Assembly: GCF_000247695.1 (NCBI RefSeq)
Contig: NW_004624734.1
Coordinates: forward strand, 35,675,111-35,739,110
Direction: 5' to 3'
Length of the DNA stretch: 64,000 nucleotides
Source of the DNA: Heterocephalus glaber
Taxonomy: Eukaryota; Chordata; Mammalia; Rodentia; Bathyergidae
Of this stretch, positions 1 to 11,647 are shown one piece after another (positions within the stretch are counted from its first letter, which is position 1; the number at the start of each line of letters is the position of its first letter). Below the pieces are notes generated by a model. The model saw only the letters and a list, made by a program, of their open reading frames with translations. It had not been told where the DNA came from and made no database searches. The translations under genes and the position numbers were made by a program.

Positions 1-151
1 GGTGAAGGGAGGGCAGGGGAATGGGGGAAAAAATAAGAACCAAGATATGTCATGTAAAGGTACAAGATCCCAATGAGGAATGTAATTGTATTGTATACCT
101 AAAATGCACCAATAAACTTAGTTGAAAAAAATGTAAAAAAAAAAAAAAAAA
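1..151 (+). mobile_element. L1 LINE 3' end (entering from left edge)
   Basis: Purine-rich L1 3' UTR ending 'caataaactta' followed by a poly(A) tail. It matches the 3' end of the L1 at 35604-37094 almost word for word, so it is the same L1 subfamily. The 5' part lies outside the window. Confidence 0.85.
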
Positions 152-159
152 GCATAGAA

Positions 160-275
160 ACAGGTATCAGAGGATAACGGGGAATGGATCCAATCAAAAT
201 ATTATATGAAAATGCCAAAATGAAACCCAGTATTTTATAAAATTAATATGCACTAATAAAAAAAATATATGTATA
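160..275 (+). mobile_element. second L1-like 3' end fragment
   Basis: AT-rich segment with 'aatgaaacccagtatttt' and 'cactaataaaaaaa', which resembles the 3' tail of another rodent L1 or retroposon. It abuts the preceding L1 tail. Family assignment is uncertain. Confidence 0.4.
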
Positions 276-280
276 TTCAA

Positions 281-467
281 GCTGGGCACGATAGCTCATG
301 ACTGTAATCCCAGAACTGTAAGAGACTGAGGCAGGAGGATAACAAGTTTGAACTCAGCCTGGACAATGCGGTGCCTTTGCAAGACCTTGTCTCAAAATAA
401 AAAATAAAAAGGGCTGGGGATGTAGCACAGTGTGAAGGCCCTGGGTTCAATCTCTAGTACTAAAAAA
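281..467 (+). mobile_element. B1-dID dimer SINE
   Basis: A B1 unit ('gctgggcacg...tgaggcaggaggat...ctcaaaataaaa') is joined through an A-rich linker to an ID unit ('gggctggggatgtagc...gggttcaatc'). This is the dimeric B1-dID architecture known from squirrel-related, beaver and caviomorph rodents. Confidence 0.85.
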
Positions 468-1269
468 TATTTACAAAAGAATAAATAATAAACACAAAAA
501 TATTCAGTATCAGTACTTATTAAAGAGAAGTAGATTAAAAGAAACCATGTTATTTCTCACTAGATTAACTAAATCAACCTTATTCAAGAATTCTTTTACT
601 AAATTAAGCACCCCCAAATTAAAACACAAATTTCCAAATCTAGAGCCAGTAATACTGGCACTTATATTTATTATGGATAGTATTGTAAATTGGTGTAACT
701 GATAAGGAAAGTAAGGGTCCTAAAAATGTTTATGCCCTTTGACTTAGTAAATCTCTTTTAGAGAATTGCTGCAGAGCAGAAGCACAAAGACATTGCCAAA
801 ATCCATGGTTTGATCATGAGATGCCTCCCTAAATTAGGTCTTCCTGGGCCATATGCTGCCCAGTACAGTAGCCACTAGCCACTTATACCCATCCATCCTC
901 TACCTGGCATCAAACTGTAAGAGAGATCTTGTCCACCCTGTTCCCTGAAGTTTCCCAGATCCTAGGACAGCGCCTGGTGCAAATGGGCTCAATAAATATT
1001 TATGTAATAAGTTGATGAACAAATGTCAAATGATTCCACCAGTCTTTCCCAGCTATGCTTTGAGCATTATCTTGAAGAAACTCTTACTTCAAAGTGTATT
1101 TGCTGCATCTTCCCACAGAGCCTTGCTGCTTGCTGAAATGATGTACTTTCTACTTCAAGTATAAACTGCCTGACTCAAAAACATTTAAAGGTAAGTGTTG
1201 TTAGTTTTTTTAAATTGTATTTATTGGACATGTTTGCAATATATGATGACTACTTTCATAGTGGGTATT
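468..1269. other. no gene seen
   Basis: AT-rich unique sequence. No convincing ORF, and no repeat recognised with confidence. Confidence 0.5.
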
Positions 1270-1390
1270 TGGTTTTGTTTGTTTTTTCAGATGGAGTCTC
1301 CCCTATGTTGGTCCAGGATGGCCTCAAACTCCTGAGCTCAAGTAATTCTCAAGTAGCTGGGATACAGATATCCATAACTACACCTGGCTT
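1270..1390 (-). mobile_element. B1 SINE, degenerate
   Basis: T-rich start, 'gatggagtctcccctatgttgg', 'ctcaaactcctgagctcaag' and 'cacctggct' give the reverse complement of an old B1/7SL-like unit. Confidence 0.65.
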
Positions 1391-2184
1391 AGGGGATTTT
1401 TAAAAAATTCTCAAATAAGAGAAAGTTCAGAAATGGTATAGTTCAGGGTTGGTGAACTCAGTAACCCAACAATGTTCTCAAGGAACCGTTTTTTTTCTGC
1501 CTTTCCCTTCAGCCACTCTAGACATGCTAGCTGTTGTCCTCACTTTCCCCTTCATGTTTGCAGGATGGAGATGGTAACTCAAGTACTATGTCCTTTCAGC
1601 ACAACATCTCAAATCCAGAGTACTTCATTTCCTCTTAAAGACTGAGAGACTTTCGCAGAAGCCCCTTCTGCAGCATTCTCACTTACGTATCATTGTCCAG
1701 AACTACACCACATGCTAGATTCTAATCCAGTCCATTTCTAACTCAATTGCTGGCCAGAACACAGAATTCTCATGATTGGCTGAATAAATCAAACTCCCTG
1801 GTCCACTAAATAGAGGCTGTTAAAAGTTAACAGTAAAGCATGACTGGGGGGAGGGGGGGACAGACTGGGGACCAAGAAGACAAAGTGGTCTCAAAATCAG
1901 CCACTGAAGGTTTTTACAAGACATAAAATCCTACTTGTCACAAATACAGTGCAGCTCAACTCCCAGGCCTCTCGTTAATCCTTCTCTGATTATCTTAGCC
2001 AGAAGTAGCCACTTCCTTCTGTGAATTTAAAACCTTGAGTTTGATCCAAACATTTTAGTCATTGGTAATTTTCCACTTTAATATCATAAATCTTAACTCT
2101 ATCTTACCTATCTTTTCTACTCTATCATCAAAATATATTTAGAATCCCAGTTCTCCTCACCACCTTCAGTCCTGTCACAGAACC
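1391..2184. other. no gene seen; G-rich tract at 1846-1870
   Basis: Unique sequence. The only notable feature is a run of long G tracts at 1846-1870. No coding evidence. Confidence 0.45.
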
Positions 2185-2795
2185 AACCAGCTTCATTTCA
2201 CACAGGATTATTGCAGCATCCTGCTCATGGTCTCAGCTGCTCCTCAAAACCTGTCCTCACAGATAAAAGCCCGATCCCATCCCTGCTCTGCTCACCCCTC
2301 AGCAGCTTCAGAACAGAATCCACAGTCCTTACCAAGGCCTGCATGGACCTCTGTGACCGTTGCCTGTTTGACCTCATTTCCTGCCCACAGCCCTTGCCCA
2401 CCACTTCCAGCCATGCTGGCCTACTTGTTCCTCTTTTAGCACCAGCACTTTACCTCCTCAGGGCTTCTGTTTGCCTTGCTTGGAAAATTCTTCCAGACAC
2501 TCAGATGACTTGTTCCTTCTCTTTCTCCAGATTTGACTCAAGTGCCACCTTCCAGATAGGTCTTCCCTGACCTCCCATCCAAAAACAACTTCCCTCAGCC
2601 CTTCTTGCTCTACCCTGCTTTATTCACTTCACTAACCTTCAAAACTCTTGCCACAAGTGACAAAATATATATATTCTGTCTTGTCTTGTTAGGACATATG
2701 ATACAGGAAGCTAGGGCTTTATCTGTTCTTCACTTTAGTTTTAGGAGTCACAGCAAAACAGCATGTAATGGATGCTCAGTGTACATCTGCTAAAT
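2185..2795 (-). mobile_element. L2 LINE relic (3' part of ORF2/3' end)
   Basis: The plus strand reads like the reverse complement of mammalian L2: '...ccttaccaaggcctgcatgg', 'ccttgcttggaaaattcttcc', 'actcaagtgccaccttcc' and 'ccctgctttattcacttcac' occur in the expected order. Plus-strand ORFs here (for example 2211-2570) are by-products of this relic, not genes. Confidence 0.75.
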
Positions 2796-4130
2796 AACTG
2801 CATACTCCTCTAACCCTGGTATTTCGTGGTTCATTCGTGTGGTCTTGTGATGTTATCTGTGCACACACATCCTGTTTCTACTCAGGAACATAGCTCCTTA
2901 AAGACCATAGCTGAGTCTTAACAAACAGTGCCTTATGCAAAGAGGGAGCACCAGTGTTTGTTGTTGACATTTAAAAGGAAGATACATTGGGGCAGCACCA
3001 GCTGTTGTCATCTTACCTAACCATTCTTGGCAGGAACCTGAGAAATTAAAGGACAGGACAGTGTATTTAGGAAAGAGCATGGAGCTTGATATTCTGCCCT
3101 AGAAGAGGGACAGTTATGTCCTTGAGCAAGAGAAGGGAGCCATCTCCAGCCCTGAAAGGAGAACACAGGCCACCCTTGCTCCCCCACAATTTCCCCAGAA
3201 CTGATTTTTCCACGTTTGTTTACAGTCCAGGAGTTCCTTGCAACTCTCATTAATTGGTGGCAAAGATTACTACTTAACAGATGCTAAACAGAAGCAGAGG
3301 GGCTCAGGTCATATGGAGTCATTGCTCTAATTTAGGAAGGAAATTCAGACTGACTTCAGGTCCAGCCCCTCCCAGCCCCAGCCTCGAAAACACAGATGGA
3401 AGTCCCAGGAGAGGTCCTGAGCCCCAGGAGGCAGCTCTGCCGTTCCCTGCGCTCTCTCTTTCTGTCTGCAAAGTTCTCCCACACACATTCTAAGCAGCGA
3501 GGCCACTCACCAGGCTTCAGGGAACCGGCCCACTTTCAAATGTCGATAGCATTACACTTGCCAGAGGAGAAAAGGACAAGCGAGGAGACTGGAGACAGTG
3601 CTTTAAACAGAAGAAGAAAAAGATATCATTGAATGTGTGCTAATCCAAAAAGGCCAATGCCAGGAATAACTGTAAGCATTGTTTGATGCAAGTGTGCACA
3701 GAAAAGCCCCAGGTGTAGGAGGAGGCAGGAGCCGAGGGGGTCTGAGGACGCACAGCGAGTGCCCTGAGAGGACGGCCCAGAGGACAGGACTTATTTTAAG
3801 CAACCTTAAAAAAAAAAACCCTCATTTTAGCATTCTGCAGGAAATGAAAAGCAGATGGGTTGGTTTGGAGCTTGTTTACGCACTATGGGTCTCCATGAAG
3901 CTTAGTTTGGCTGAGTTAGGCCTAGAGAGAAGGAGTATTTTAGGTAAATACTGGACTGACAGGATCTCCACTCTGGGAGAGCAGGAACCCTTCTGAATTA
4001 GATCATCTGGCCCTGCAGAAACAGGCATTTAGGCTGCAGGACTCCCATTCCCCCACCACCACCACCACCAGGGGAGGTCTGGATAGAATAAACAGTGGTT
4101 TGATGTACAGTCCTGATCTGCTTACACCTT
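2796..4130. other. no gene seen
   Basis: Unique sequence with a short (CAC)n run near 4050-4070. ORFs of 60-105 codons on both strands overlap one another and show no recognisable domain. Confidence 0.4.
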
Positions 4131-5262
4131 CACTTTTTTTTTATTGATACACATTTGCAGTACATAATGATTACATTCATTGTGTGGAATTGGTATGACA
4201 TACCTTAATTCTTTCCCTCTCCTCCCTGCCCCTCCCTGCATCTCTTGAACCCCTTCTCCGACATATGTATTTTTGTGTTTGTAGTACATAATGATCATGT
4301 TCCTAGTAGGGACTTGGTTCATGTACACAACACATCATAATCCCCCTTTTTAAAAAAACCTTGTTTCCTTCCCCTCCCTCCCAACTCCCTCTATCTTTGG
4401 TTGTCTTCCCATATGCTAAAGATCTATCTCACTATTTCCTGTTGTCTTTTATTTTGCTCTTTATATTTTGGGTCTCTCATATAAGAGAAACCATGTGATA
4501 TCTGTGTATCTGATTTATTTCACTTAACATTATGGTCTCAAGGTGCATCCATTTTCCTACAAATGACTGAAGTTTGTCTTTCTTCGTGGCAGAGTAGCAC
4601 TCCGTTGTATGTAAATATCACATTTTCTTTATCCATTCATCTGTTGATGCTCATATAGACTATTTCCAAGATTTAGCTATTGTGAGTTGTGCTGTTGTAA
4701 GCATGGTTATCCATGTATCCCTATAATGTGATGTCTTTAACTCTTTCAGGAAGAGGAATAGCTGGGTCAAATGGAATTTCTAGTTTTAGTTTTTTGAGGA
4801 ACCTCCATGTTGATTTCCATCGTGATTGTACTAGTTTACATTCTTGCCAAAAATGTAGAAGGTCTCCCCACACTCACACATACACACCCTTGCCAGCATG
4901 TTATTATTTGATCTGTGGATGACAGCCATTCTTTCTGGAGTAAGAGGCAATCTTGATGTTTTTGTTTTATTTCACATTTCTCTAATGCAGCAATGTTGAA
5001 CATCTTTTCATGTATTTATTGGCCATTTGTACTTCTTCTGAGAAGTATCTATTTTAGTTGCCCATTTTTTGTTTGGGTTTTAATTTGGGGGCAGTCTAAT
5101 TTTTTTGAGTTCTTTATATATTCCAGATATTAGTCCTTTGTTTAAGTAACAGCTGGAAAATTTTTTTTTCCTATTCTGTAGTTGTCTCTTCAATCTGCTG
5201 TTTCCTTTGCTGTGCAGAAGATTTTTAATTTAATATGACCCCATTTGTTGATCCTTGTTTAA
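4131..5262 (-). mobile_element. L1 LINE, 5'-truncated, minus strand
   Basis: Starts with a T-rich tract (reverse complement of the tail), then 3' UTR, then the reverse complement of the ORF2 3' end. Diagnostic words are 'atccattcatctgttgatg', 'agctattgtgagttgtgctg', 'tctagttttagttttttgagg' and 'gttgaacatcttttcat'. Decayed and non-coding. The 3' UTR differs from that of the L1s at 1-151 and 36775-37094. Confidence 0.85.
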
Positions 5263-5289
5263 AAACCCTGAAAAAGTTCGGTATAGAAG

Positions 5290-5750
5290 TGATGAAGCAA
5301 TAATGAACAATAGGACAGGCTTTTGCCTCATCCTGTGTTTTGTTTTTGTTTTTCCATAATACGTTCCTTCCCAGAAATGTAACTGTTTGGACTGTACAGT
5401 GTTCCTACCCAGTGTATCAAAATGTTCTGTGGCTGTTTGTGTTGTAGATATACCTGCTCAATGTATCAAAAGTGTTCTTTTCAAATAATCTCTAGCTGTT
5501 AGTACCTGATGTTTCTACCTAAGTGTCCTGCTTCTGCCTATATCCCTGCTCTAAAAGGTTCCTCTCAACTTCCTTTCCCCAACTGTATATAAACGGACTC
5601 TCACTGCAACTCAGCCCTCAGAATTCAAAGTAGCAATCTCAGCTGAGCCAGCCAGTTAATGAAAGGTTTTTCTCCATCTCTTCAAGTAATTTTCGGATTC
5701 TCAAGTCTTCAAATTGCTGTAGCTGTAGCACTTGGCTATAGCACTGACCT
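5290..5750 (+). mobile_element. ERV1-like solo LTR (family A)
   Basis: Contains a TATA-like 'gtatataaacgg', a downstream 'taatgaaaggtttttctcc' polyadenylation-like region, and an end reading 'gtagcacttgg'. The same landmarks recur in the LTR at 42811-43303, so the two are related. No internal retroviral ORF follows: the next sequence is an L1. Confidence 0.55.
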
Positions 5751-6385
5751 GCTCTGCTTTGCCACAACAGAAGGATTTTCTCAACCTAATAAAAGCCATT
5801 TATGACAAACCATATCATCATATTAAATGGAGAGATGTTGAAAACTTCCCCTCTAAAATCAGGAACAAGATGACAAACAGGTCTACTATCACCACTCCTG
5901 TTCAATATAGTTCTCAAAATAGTAGCCAGAGCAATCAAACAAGAGAAAGAAATAAAAGGAATATGTATAGGAAAGGAAGAAGTCAAGTTATCATTTGCAG
6001 GTGACATGATCCATTATACAGAAGATCCAAAAAATTCCGCCAAAAGATTCCTAGAATAACCAAATTCAGTAGCATATCAACATACAAAGTCAACACACAG
6101 AAACACACAAAATAGTGTTCCTGTATATCAATAAAAAACTCACCAAGAAAGAAATTAGAGAAACAATACCTTTCATAATAGCATCAAGAAAAATGTAATA
6201 CTTAGGAATTAACCTAAGCAATGAAGTGCAAGACCTGTACAATGAAAACTACAGTACTCTGAAAAAGGAGGTGGATCAAGACAACAGAAAGTGGGAAGAT
6301 ATTCTTGTTCCTGGATAGGCAGAACCAATATAGTCAAAATGGCCGTACTTCCAAAACTGATGTACAGATTTATCATGATCCTAAT
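5751..6385 (+). mobile_element. L1 ORF2 fragment (reverse transcriptase region), left part
   Basis: In broken frames the + strand matches L1 ORF2 around the RT C-terminal half: a block like '[19 protein letters not shown]' and the decayed catalytic loop 'agGDMI' (from F/Y-A-D-D) near 5997-6013. Stops and frameshifts are frequent. The element is interrupted at about 6385 and resumes at about 7048. Confidence 0.8.
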
Positions 6386-7046
6386 TGTTGTAGTCAGCAG
6401 GATTTGGCAAGGAAATACATTAAATACAGGAAACATAACTTATAAGATAATTTTATGATAATTAGCCAAAAAGTCAAATGTGAAGGAGTACAAGAGATTA
6501 ACCACACACTAGGAGCCCAAGGATTCAGCTGAGGGCCTGTATCCCAGCAATTTCCCACACAAGTCCAGCTAAAAGCTTAGAGTCCAAGGCAATGTTCTCG
6601 ATTCCAGCCAGTGGTCTAGAGCCCACCGCAATGTCTCATGCTTGTCCATATTGAGGACATGCATCCGGAAGGCCCAAAGGCCAGTGATGGAAACCAGAAA
6701 ATCTACGCTGGTGAGATGAAGGATTTGTGGCACCAAGCTGAGGGATCCACACTGGAAGCAGGAAGTGATGCTCATGGTGAAGAGCAGAGCTCCCCTGATG
6801 AAAACAACAGCCATTTCCAGTGACAGCGAGGTCCCCCGCTCCTTCTCTGATGAGAACAGCCTAGTTTGCTTCAGGAAAACCATCTGCAGCAAGCTTCTCC
6901 TAGAAAATCAACAGGCTAAGATTTTCCCCTCCAGTTCTATTTTTATGGCTATTGGTAACAATCTTCAGGTGGATCCTCCATGCCCAGACCATGCTGATTC
7001 AGTTCAGCTGGGCATTACAGGGTGCCCATTAGTCAATCCATTATAG
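6386..7046 (-). other. unclassified ~660-bp insertion splitting L1 ORF2
   Basis: L1 homology stops at about 6385 and resumes at about 7048 at nearly the next L1 position, so the intervening DNA is an insertion. It carries a minus-strand ORF (6569-6892, 107 codons) with hydrophobic stretches, but I recognise no family. It could be a solo LTR, a retrocopy or a rearranged segment. No clean TSD was found by eye. Confidence 0.45.
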
Positions 7047-7095
7047 CAATCAAAATACCAACAGCATTGCTCAAAGAACTAGGGAAAACAATGTT
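7047..7095 (+). mobile_element. L1 ORF2 fragment, right part
   Basis: 'gcaatcaaaataccaacagc' and 'caaagaactagggaaaaca' continue the L1 ORF2 interrupted at about 6385. Confidence 0.7.
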
Positions 7096-7383
7096 TGCAC
7101 TTCTTAAAGGAACTAATTGAGGGGCACAACACTTCTCTCACCTTCAAGTCACACCCACTGAGCAGTAAAGTCCAAACAGGGACCTAGATGTTGGAACATT
7201 GGGCCTAGATAATGGAACATTTCAAGCCAAAGGTCCTGAGATTTATAGTAGGCTTGTGGGATCACTGGGTCCTTTCCTGAGTTTCTACTCAGTATAGCCG
7301 GGGTGGAGCCAATCTACACAATGAAATCACCTGGATATTAGTTGTTCTGGTGTGAGATTTGACCATTGTTTAAAGCTCTCCAA
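7096..7383. other. no gene seen
   Basis: Unique sequence, possibly part of the same old rearranged repeat cluster. Nothing recognisable. Confidence 0.35.
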
Positions 7384-7446
7384 AGGCTGGGAGTTTATGG
7401 TTCATCTGGGTTGAATCCCCAGCATTGCCAAAAACAAAACAAAAAA
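7384..7446 (+). mobile_element. ID-type SINE, degenerate
   Basis: 'aggctgggagtttatgg...gggttgaatccccagcattgcc' plus an A-rich tail with CAAAA repeats. Confidence 0.6.
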
Positions 7447-7744
7447 CTGATAATGAAGAGAACCATTGATCTAGTTCTCTTTCACCTACCATCATTATTA
7501 TTTCCACATCTTAATTTCAGTTCACTATCACAATGTCTTCAGGGTGGTTTAGGACCATGGTAGACCATGGGATCAAAATTGGACATAAATATAGATTTGA
7601 GGGGAAAGGTTCAAATATTGCCCTTTGAAATTATCAAAAAATCTATGTAAACACAGGCAATTACCCTTTTTGGTAATGTATCCAAGAAATAGTACTTGTA
7701 ATAAACATTTTGTAAGTTGCTGCTAAGAGATAACAAAAGTAATA

Positions 7745-7836
7745 AAAACTGTTATCAGCTCCCATTTAACAAACAAGGAAACCAAGGTTCTGGAAAAAGA
7801 AGTTTGTTCAAAACCAAACAAGAGGCAGAGCTGGCC
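7745..7836 (+). mobile_element. MIR SINE fragment
   Basis: 'cccatttaacaaacaaggaaaccaaggttc' followed by 'caagaggcagagctggccctcaaac' matches the MIR core and 3' region. Confidence 0.55.
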
Positions 7837-8533
7837 CTCAAACTTTAATGTGCATCTGAATTACCTATATATAGGGTCTGTTCAAAATACAAATGGCCAT
7901 TATATAAGAAAAAAATCACATCTTTTTTATCCATTCATCAGTTGATGGGCATTTGGATTGATTCCAAGATTTAGCTGTTACAAACTGTGCCACTATAATG
8001 GAGTACTATTCAGCCATAAAGAAGGATAAACTCGAGACATTTCTAGGTAAATGGATGCACCTTGAAACCATACTCTTAACTGAAATAAATCAAACACACA
8101 CGTGTAAATATCACATTGTCTCTGTGGTGTGAGAAAGTGAAAGTGTAAATAAGGACCAAAAAGTATAATAGATATTGTGAAATAGGAAGAAGTTGTTCAA
8201 AATTATACCAAGTGTGAGATACTTTGTTAATAATTAAAATGTTTTATGCAAAACAGTATAGTATTATTAGGAAATGAGTTGAGAGATAGATTAGCAAATG
8301 AAAATATATTAAGATCATACACAGTGTATTTACTGTTGTTAATCTCTAATTATTAAAAAAAGTTATTTTTTATAGAATGCTTTTATATTTTCTTTATTAA
8401 TATCGACTTGTATTACATTAAAATAAAAAATTTTTAATTTTAAAAATACAAATGGCCAGGCTCCATCCTCTAGCAATTGGATTTGGATCTCCTGGAGTGG
8501 GTTTTTATCTAAACTATTGGTAACTACTCCCTG
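7837..8533 (+). mobile_element. MER5A-like hAT relic, interrupted by an L1
   Basis: 'ctcaaactttaatgtgcatctgaattacct' followed, after the insertion at 7900-8442, by 'ggctccatcctctagcaattgg' resembles the two halves of a MER5A (hAT-Charlie) element. The halves join at the 16-bp TSD of the inserted L1. Confidence 0.6.
7900..8442 (+). mobile_element. twin-primed (5'-inverted) L1 insertion with 16-bp TSD
   Basis: Flanked by exact direct repeats 'aaaatacaaatggcca' (7884-7899 and 8443-8458). The left part (about 7915-7997) is L1 ORF2 3' sequence in reverse orientation. From about 7998 L1 runs forward ('tggagtactattcagccataaa'). Inversion plus an A/T-rich 3' end and TSD is the twin-priming signature of L1 retrotransposition. 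Confidence 0.85.
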
Positions 8534-8544
8534 AAGAGTCAGTT

Positions 8545-8660
8545 AGAGGCTGGGTGTGGTGGCACACACCTATAATTTCAGCACTCGGGAGGCTGAGGCA
8601 GGATGATTGCTGCAAGTCTGAGGCCAGCCTGAACTACATAGCAAGACCTTGTCTCAAAAA
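8545..8660 (+). mobile_element. B1 SINE with 11-bp TSD
   Basis: B1 body 'aggctgggtgtggtggcac...ctcaaaaa' between direct repeats 'aagagtcagtt' (8534-8544 and 8661-8671). Confidence 0.93.
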
Positions 8661-8671
8661 AAGAGTCAGTT

Positions 8672-11029
8672 GTTGGCCAAGATGTGAGACCACTGTTGGA
8701 ATCTTTTTTTAAAAAGGCTTTGGAATTAAATTATCCTAAGTTCAATTCTTTCTCCACCATTTATAACTAGAATCTTTGGACATCGTCTCTCTGAGCTCCA
8801 GTTTTTTATCCATAAACCAATGTCTGTGCCTAATTCCAAGGTTAGTTCAGAAAATTACATGGGCCTAAAGCATTTAGTGCAAAGATGAACACCACAACTA
8901 CAGGACATTAGCACTCAGCTTCTGACATTACTGAACACAAAACCTAAAATTGGGAGAAAAAGATTTTTGAACATTCAGGAACTATTTGAATCAAACAAGG
9001 TAGACCCAAATAAAACTGGTTCCTGAGAACTCCTCCCCTCTGGTCTGTGCCGATTACCATCCCTCAGGTACCACAATAGGGCTCCCTGGACTAGAGGGAT
9101 GTGTAGTCTCAAGGATAAGTCCTAGCTCCATCTTCACAGGACAAATTCCTTCAGCAGAGAAGCAGTTCTAGCTGGAGAGTAAAACACCAGATAAGCTTGA
9201 GGAACTAAGGATAGAGATGGCTTGTGTTCACTTCCAATCTAGAGAGGTGCTAGATGAGCTTATGCTGTTCCTGTTATGAGTTTATGCCACGGTAACATGG
9301 GATCAACAAAGCAGACAGGTGGTGGGGAAAGAGTCACCCCAGGGAAGTGTGAGTGACTAGCTAGCCCCTCCACACACCCTGAGAAAGATCAGAAGTTAGC
9401 TGAAAAGGAGAGCTGGCAGCCCACGGAAGCCATGCAGAGGAACAAGCATGGGTGGCAGTGTAGGGAAAGAAGAGATCTCTCCCTCTCCCTCCGAAGCTTC
9501 AAATCATTAAGTCAGCTGAAATCAACAGACAACAGACTAATGGGAGGAAAAGGCATACAAATTCACTGATGTTCACAGGGGCATCACAGAACAGTGGTTG
9601 CTGAGTAATGCAATGAGGTTCAGATACTTACCTGCCTTTCTTCATTGGGGACAGAGAAACCAGGGAATGTAGGCAATTTTGAGGGGTAGTAAATTATTTT
9701 TAGGGAAACTGAAGGGACCTGAGGAATAGCTTGTGACAAAGTCTGTCTAGGTACCATGGCACCCCTTAATCTTCCTTTCTGACCTACAGTTTTAAGCTTC
9801 CCTGGCTAATGAGATTTTTGGGAAGAGGTCCAAGGCAATTGTTTTGTTTTTGTTTTTTATTTTTATTTTATCCCACCACCCCCCTCCCAACCCCCCTTAG
9901 GGCAATTGTATTTCTTTTGGAAAGAGCTTCCTTCTGTCAGAGAACCCCTCCCTCAGCCTGGGGATAAACAAAGGAAGGTTGGAGAGACCTTGAATGTGAG
10001 ACTGTAGCTCCAGCTCAGAATGTCGTTTTCTGAGCCCCACCAGCAGCACGGGATGAAGAAAACTGATGGGCATGCAGCCACTTCGGAGAACCGCACAAGG
10101 CCATGATGGAAGCCAGTGGGGAAGGATCCCATGATCAAGGGGAAAACGGGACAGTAACCCATCTAGGGACCCACCAACTCAAAGCACATGGTTTTTTCCC
10201 CTCCTACCACAGTGACTTCATCTCTGAGAGAGCAAGGAAGAAAGGATGTAAATGAGTCCCCTATGCAGTTACTAGATTATTTTTTCTGTATCATATAGAA
10301 TGGGCATCTGAAATAAGAATTATGTTCTGCTTCAGAAGATAAAAGTTATATCGGTACATATCTGAAACGATCTTGCAAAATGGATGCCTGCTAATTATTA
10401 AAGCTACCAAGTGAACTAAACCGTAGCCAGATGTGTCCCATCTTATGATTCCCTAAAGGTACCGCAACAATCCATAGGAAATTGATTTAATCAGCAGATA
10501 CCTGCGAAGTGGGATCACATCTGCAATGAAATTTTGTTGACTTATTTTTAAAAATTGGAAAATAAATACTTAAAATAAGAGTGGAGCCCAGCACTACTGC
10601 AGTGCTGTCTGGGGAGAAAGACATTGTCTGGTAGATGGGGTTGTTATTCCAGCTTCTGGATGGTGTCCTGCAGCCAGACACTGAATTCTCCTGTTCTACT
10701 GAGGTCAGGATACTCATGAGGCTACTTACTGTGCTTCATTATAATTTGACATTCATCAAGCAACTACAGGTGTTTTCCAAACACCTAAAAGATACAAGGG
10801 CTCTGATATTAAAAAGCTGTGCCCTGCCCTCTGCATGTAGTCATTGGTGTTCTGATTTATAAATAAGTCTCTGGAGAGTCATCAGTAGAAGCCTCCTATT
10901 CTATAGAGAAGGTTGCTGATTTAGCAAAAACAAAAGTGCAAATATTGAATGGGACATACTCTAATAAATTACTCACTCTTTATCTAAATAATCAAATTTA
11001 ACTGGCCACTCTGGTTTGGTTTTGTTTGT
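8672..11029. other. 2.4 kb without a gene
   Basis: Unique sequence. Short ORFs (69-76 codons at 9953-10162, 10487-10717 and 10635-10862) overlap antisense ORFs and have no recognisable motifs. A T-rich then C-rich low-complexity run occupies about 9840-9900. Confidence 0.45.
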
Positions 11030-11106
11030 TTCTGTGGTGCTGGGATTGAACACAGACCTGAATACATGCTAGGCAAGTGCTATCCCAGGGAGCTACATCC
11101 CCAGTC
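11030..11106 (-). mobile_element. ID-type SINE
   Basis: Reverse complement of the ID unit: 'gtggtgctgggattgaacacag...ctaggcaagtgctatccc...gagctacatccccagtc'. Confidence 0.85.
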
Positions 11107-11554
11107 TCACTCTGTATTTTTTTGGTCAGCTCTACTACGACCTGCCGGTGGCAGGGGGACTGATAAACAGATGGCCTGCATCTGAAGGTTGAGGGCCAAC
11201 CCCTGCCCCAAAATCACCTTCACCATCTTCACCAACATAATGCTACCACTGAGGCCTACCCAAGTAATCAGCCCAGGGTTAAGTTACAGTTACCCTTAAT
11301 TTCTCCCCCCACACCATAATCTTGATTCATTCACATCATTCTCTTAATTATTCACAAAGTAAATAATCTCCCTCATTAAGCCTCCCAGGACTTTACCACC
11401 TATTAATTCCACAATCAGATTTACAACTTGGACAATAAATGCATAAAATCGAAAGCCACATCTTGATGATGTCCAAGGCAGTAATCAACATTATCAATAA
11501 CATTTATTATGCTGGAAGATTATTTCTTTCCCTGAAGCAGAGAGTTAAATATAA

Positions 11555-11638
11555 TTTCTTTTTCAGTACCAGGGATCGAACTCAGGACCTTGCACTTGTG
11601 AGGCAGGTGCAGTGCCACTGAGCTAAATCCTTGGCCCC
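11555..11638 (-). mobile_element. young ID-type SINE with 9-bp TSD
   Basis: 'gtaccagggatcgaactcagg...gaggcaggtgcagtgccactgagctaaatccttggcccc' flanked by direct repeats 'taaatataa' (11546-11554 and 11639-11647). Confidence 0.92.
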
Positions 11639-11647
11639 TAAATATAA

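Noticed and set aside
2211..2570. 119-codon plus-strand ORF
   Set aside because: Lies antisense in an L2 relic.
6569..6892. 107-codon minus-strand ORF with an R-G-x4-T-x4-S-x-F-Q pattern reminiscent of vomeronasal V1R receptors
   Set aside because: Only a handful of matching residues in one segment. No other transmembrane segments fit, so the resemblance is probably chance.
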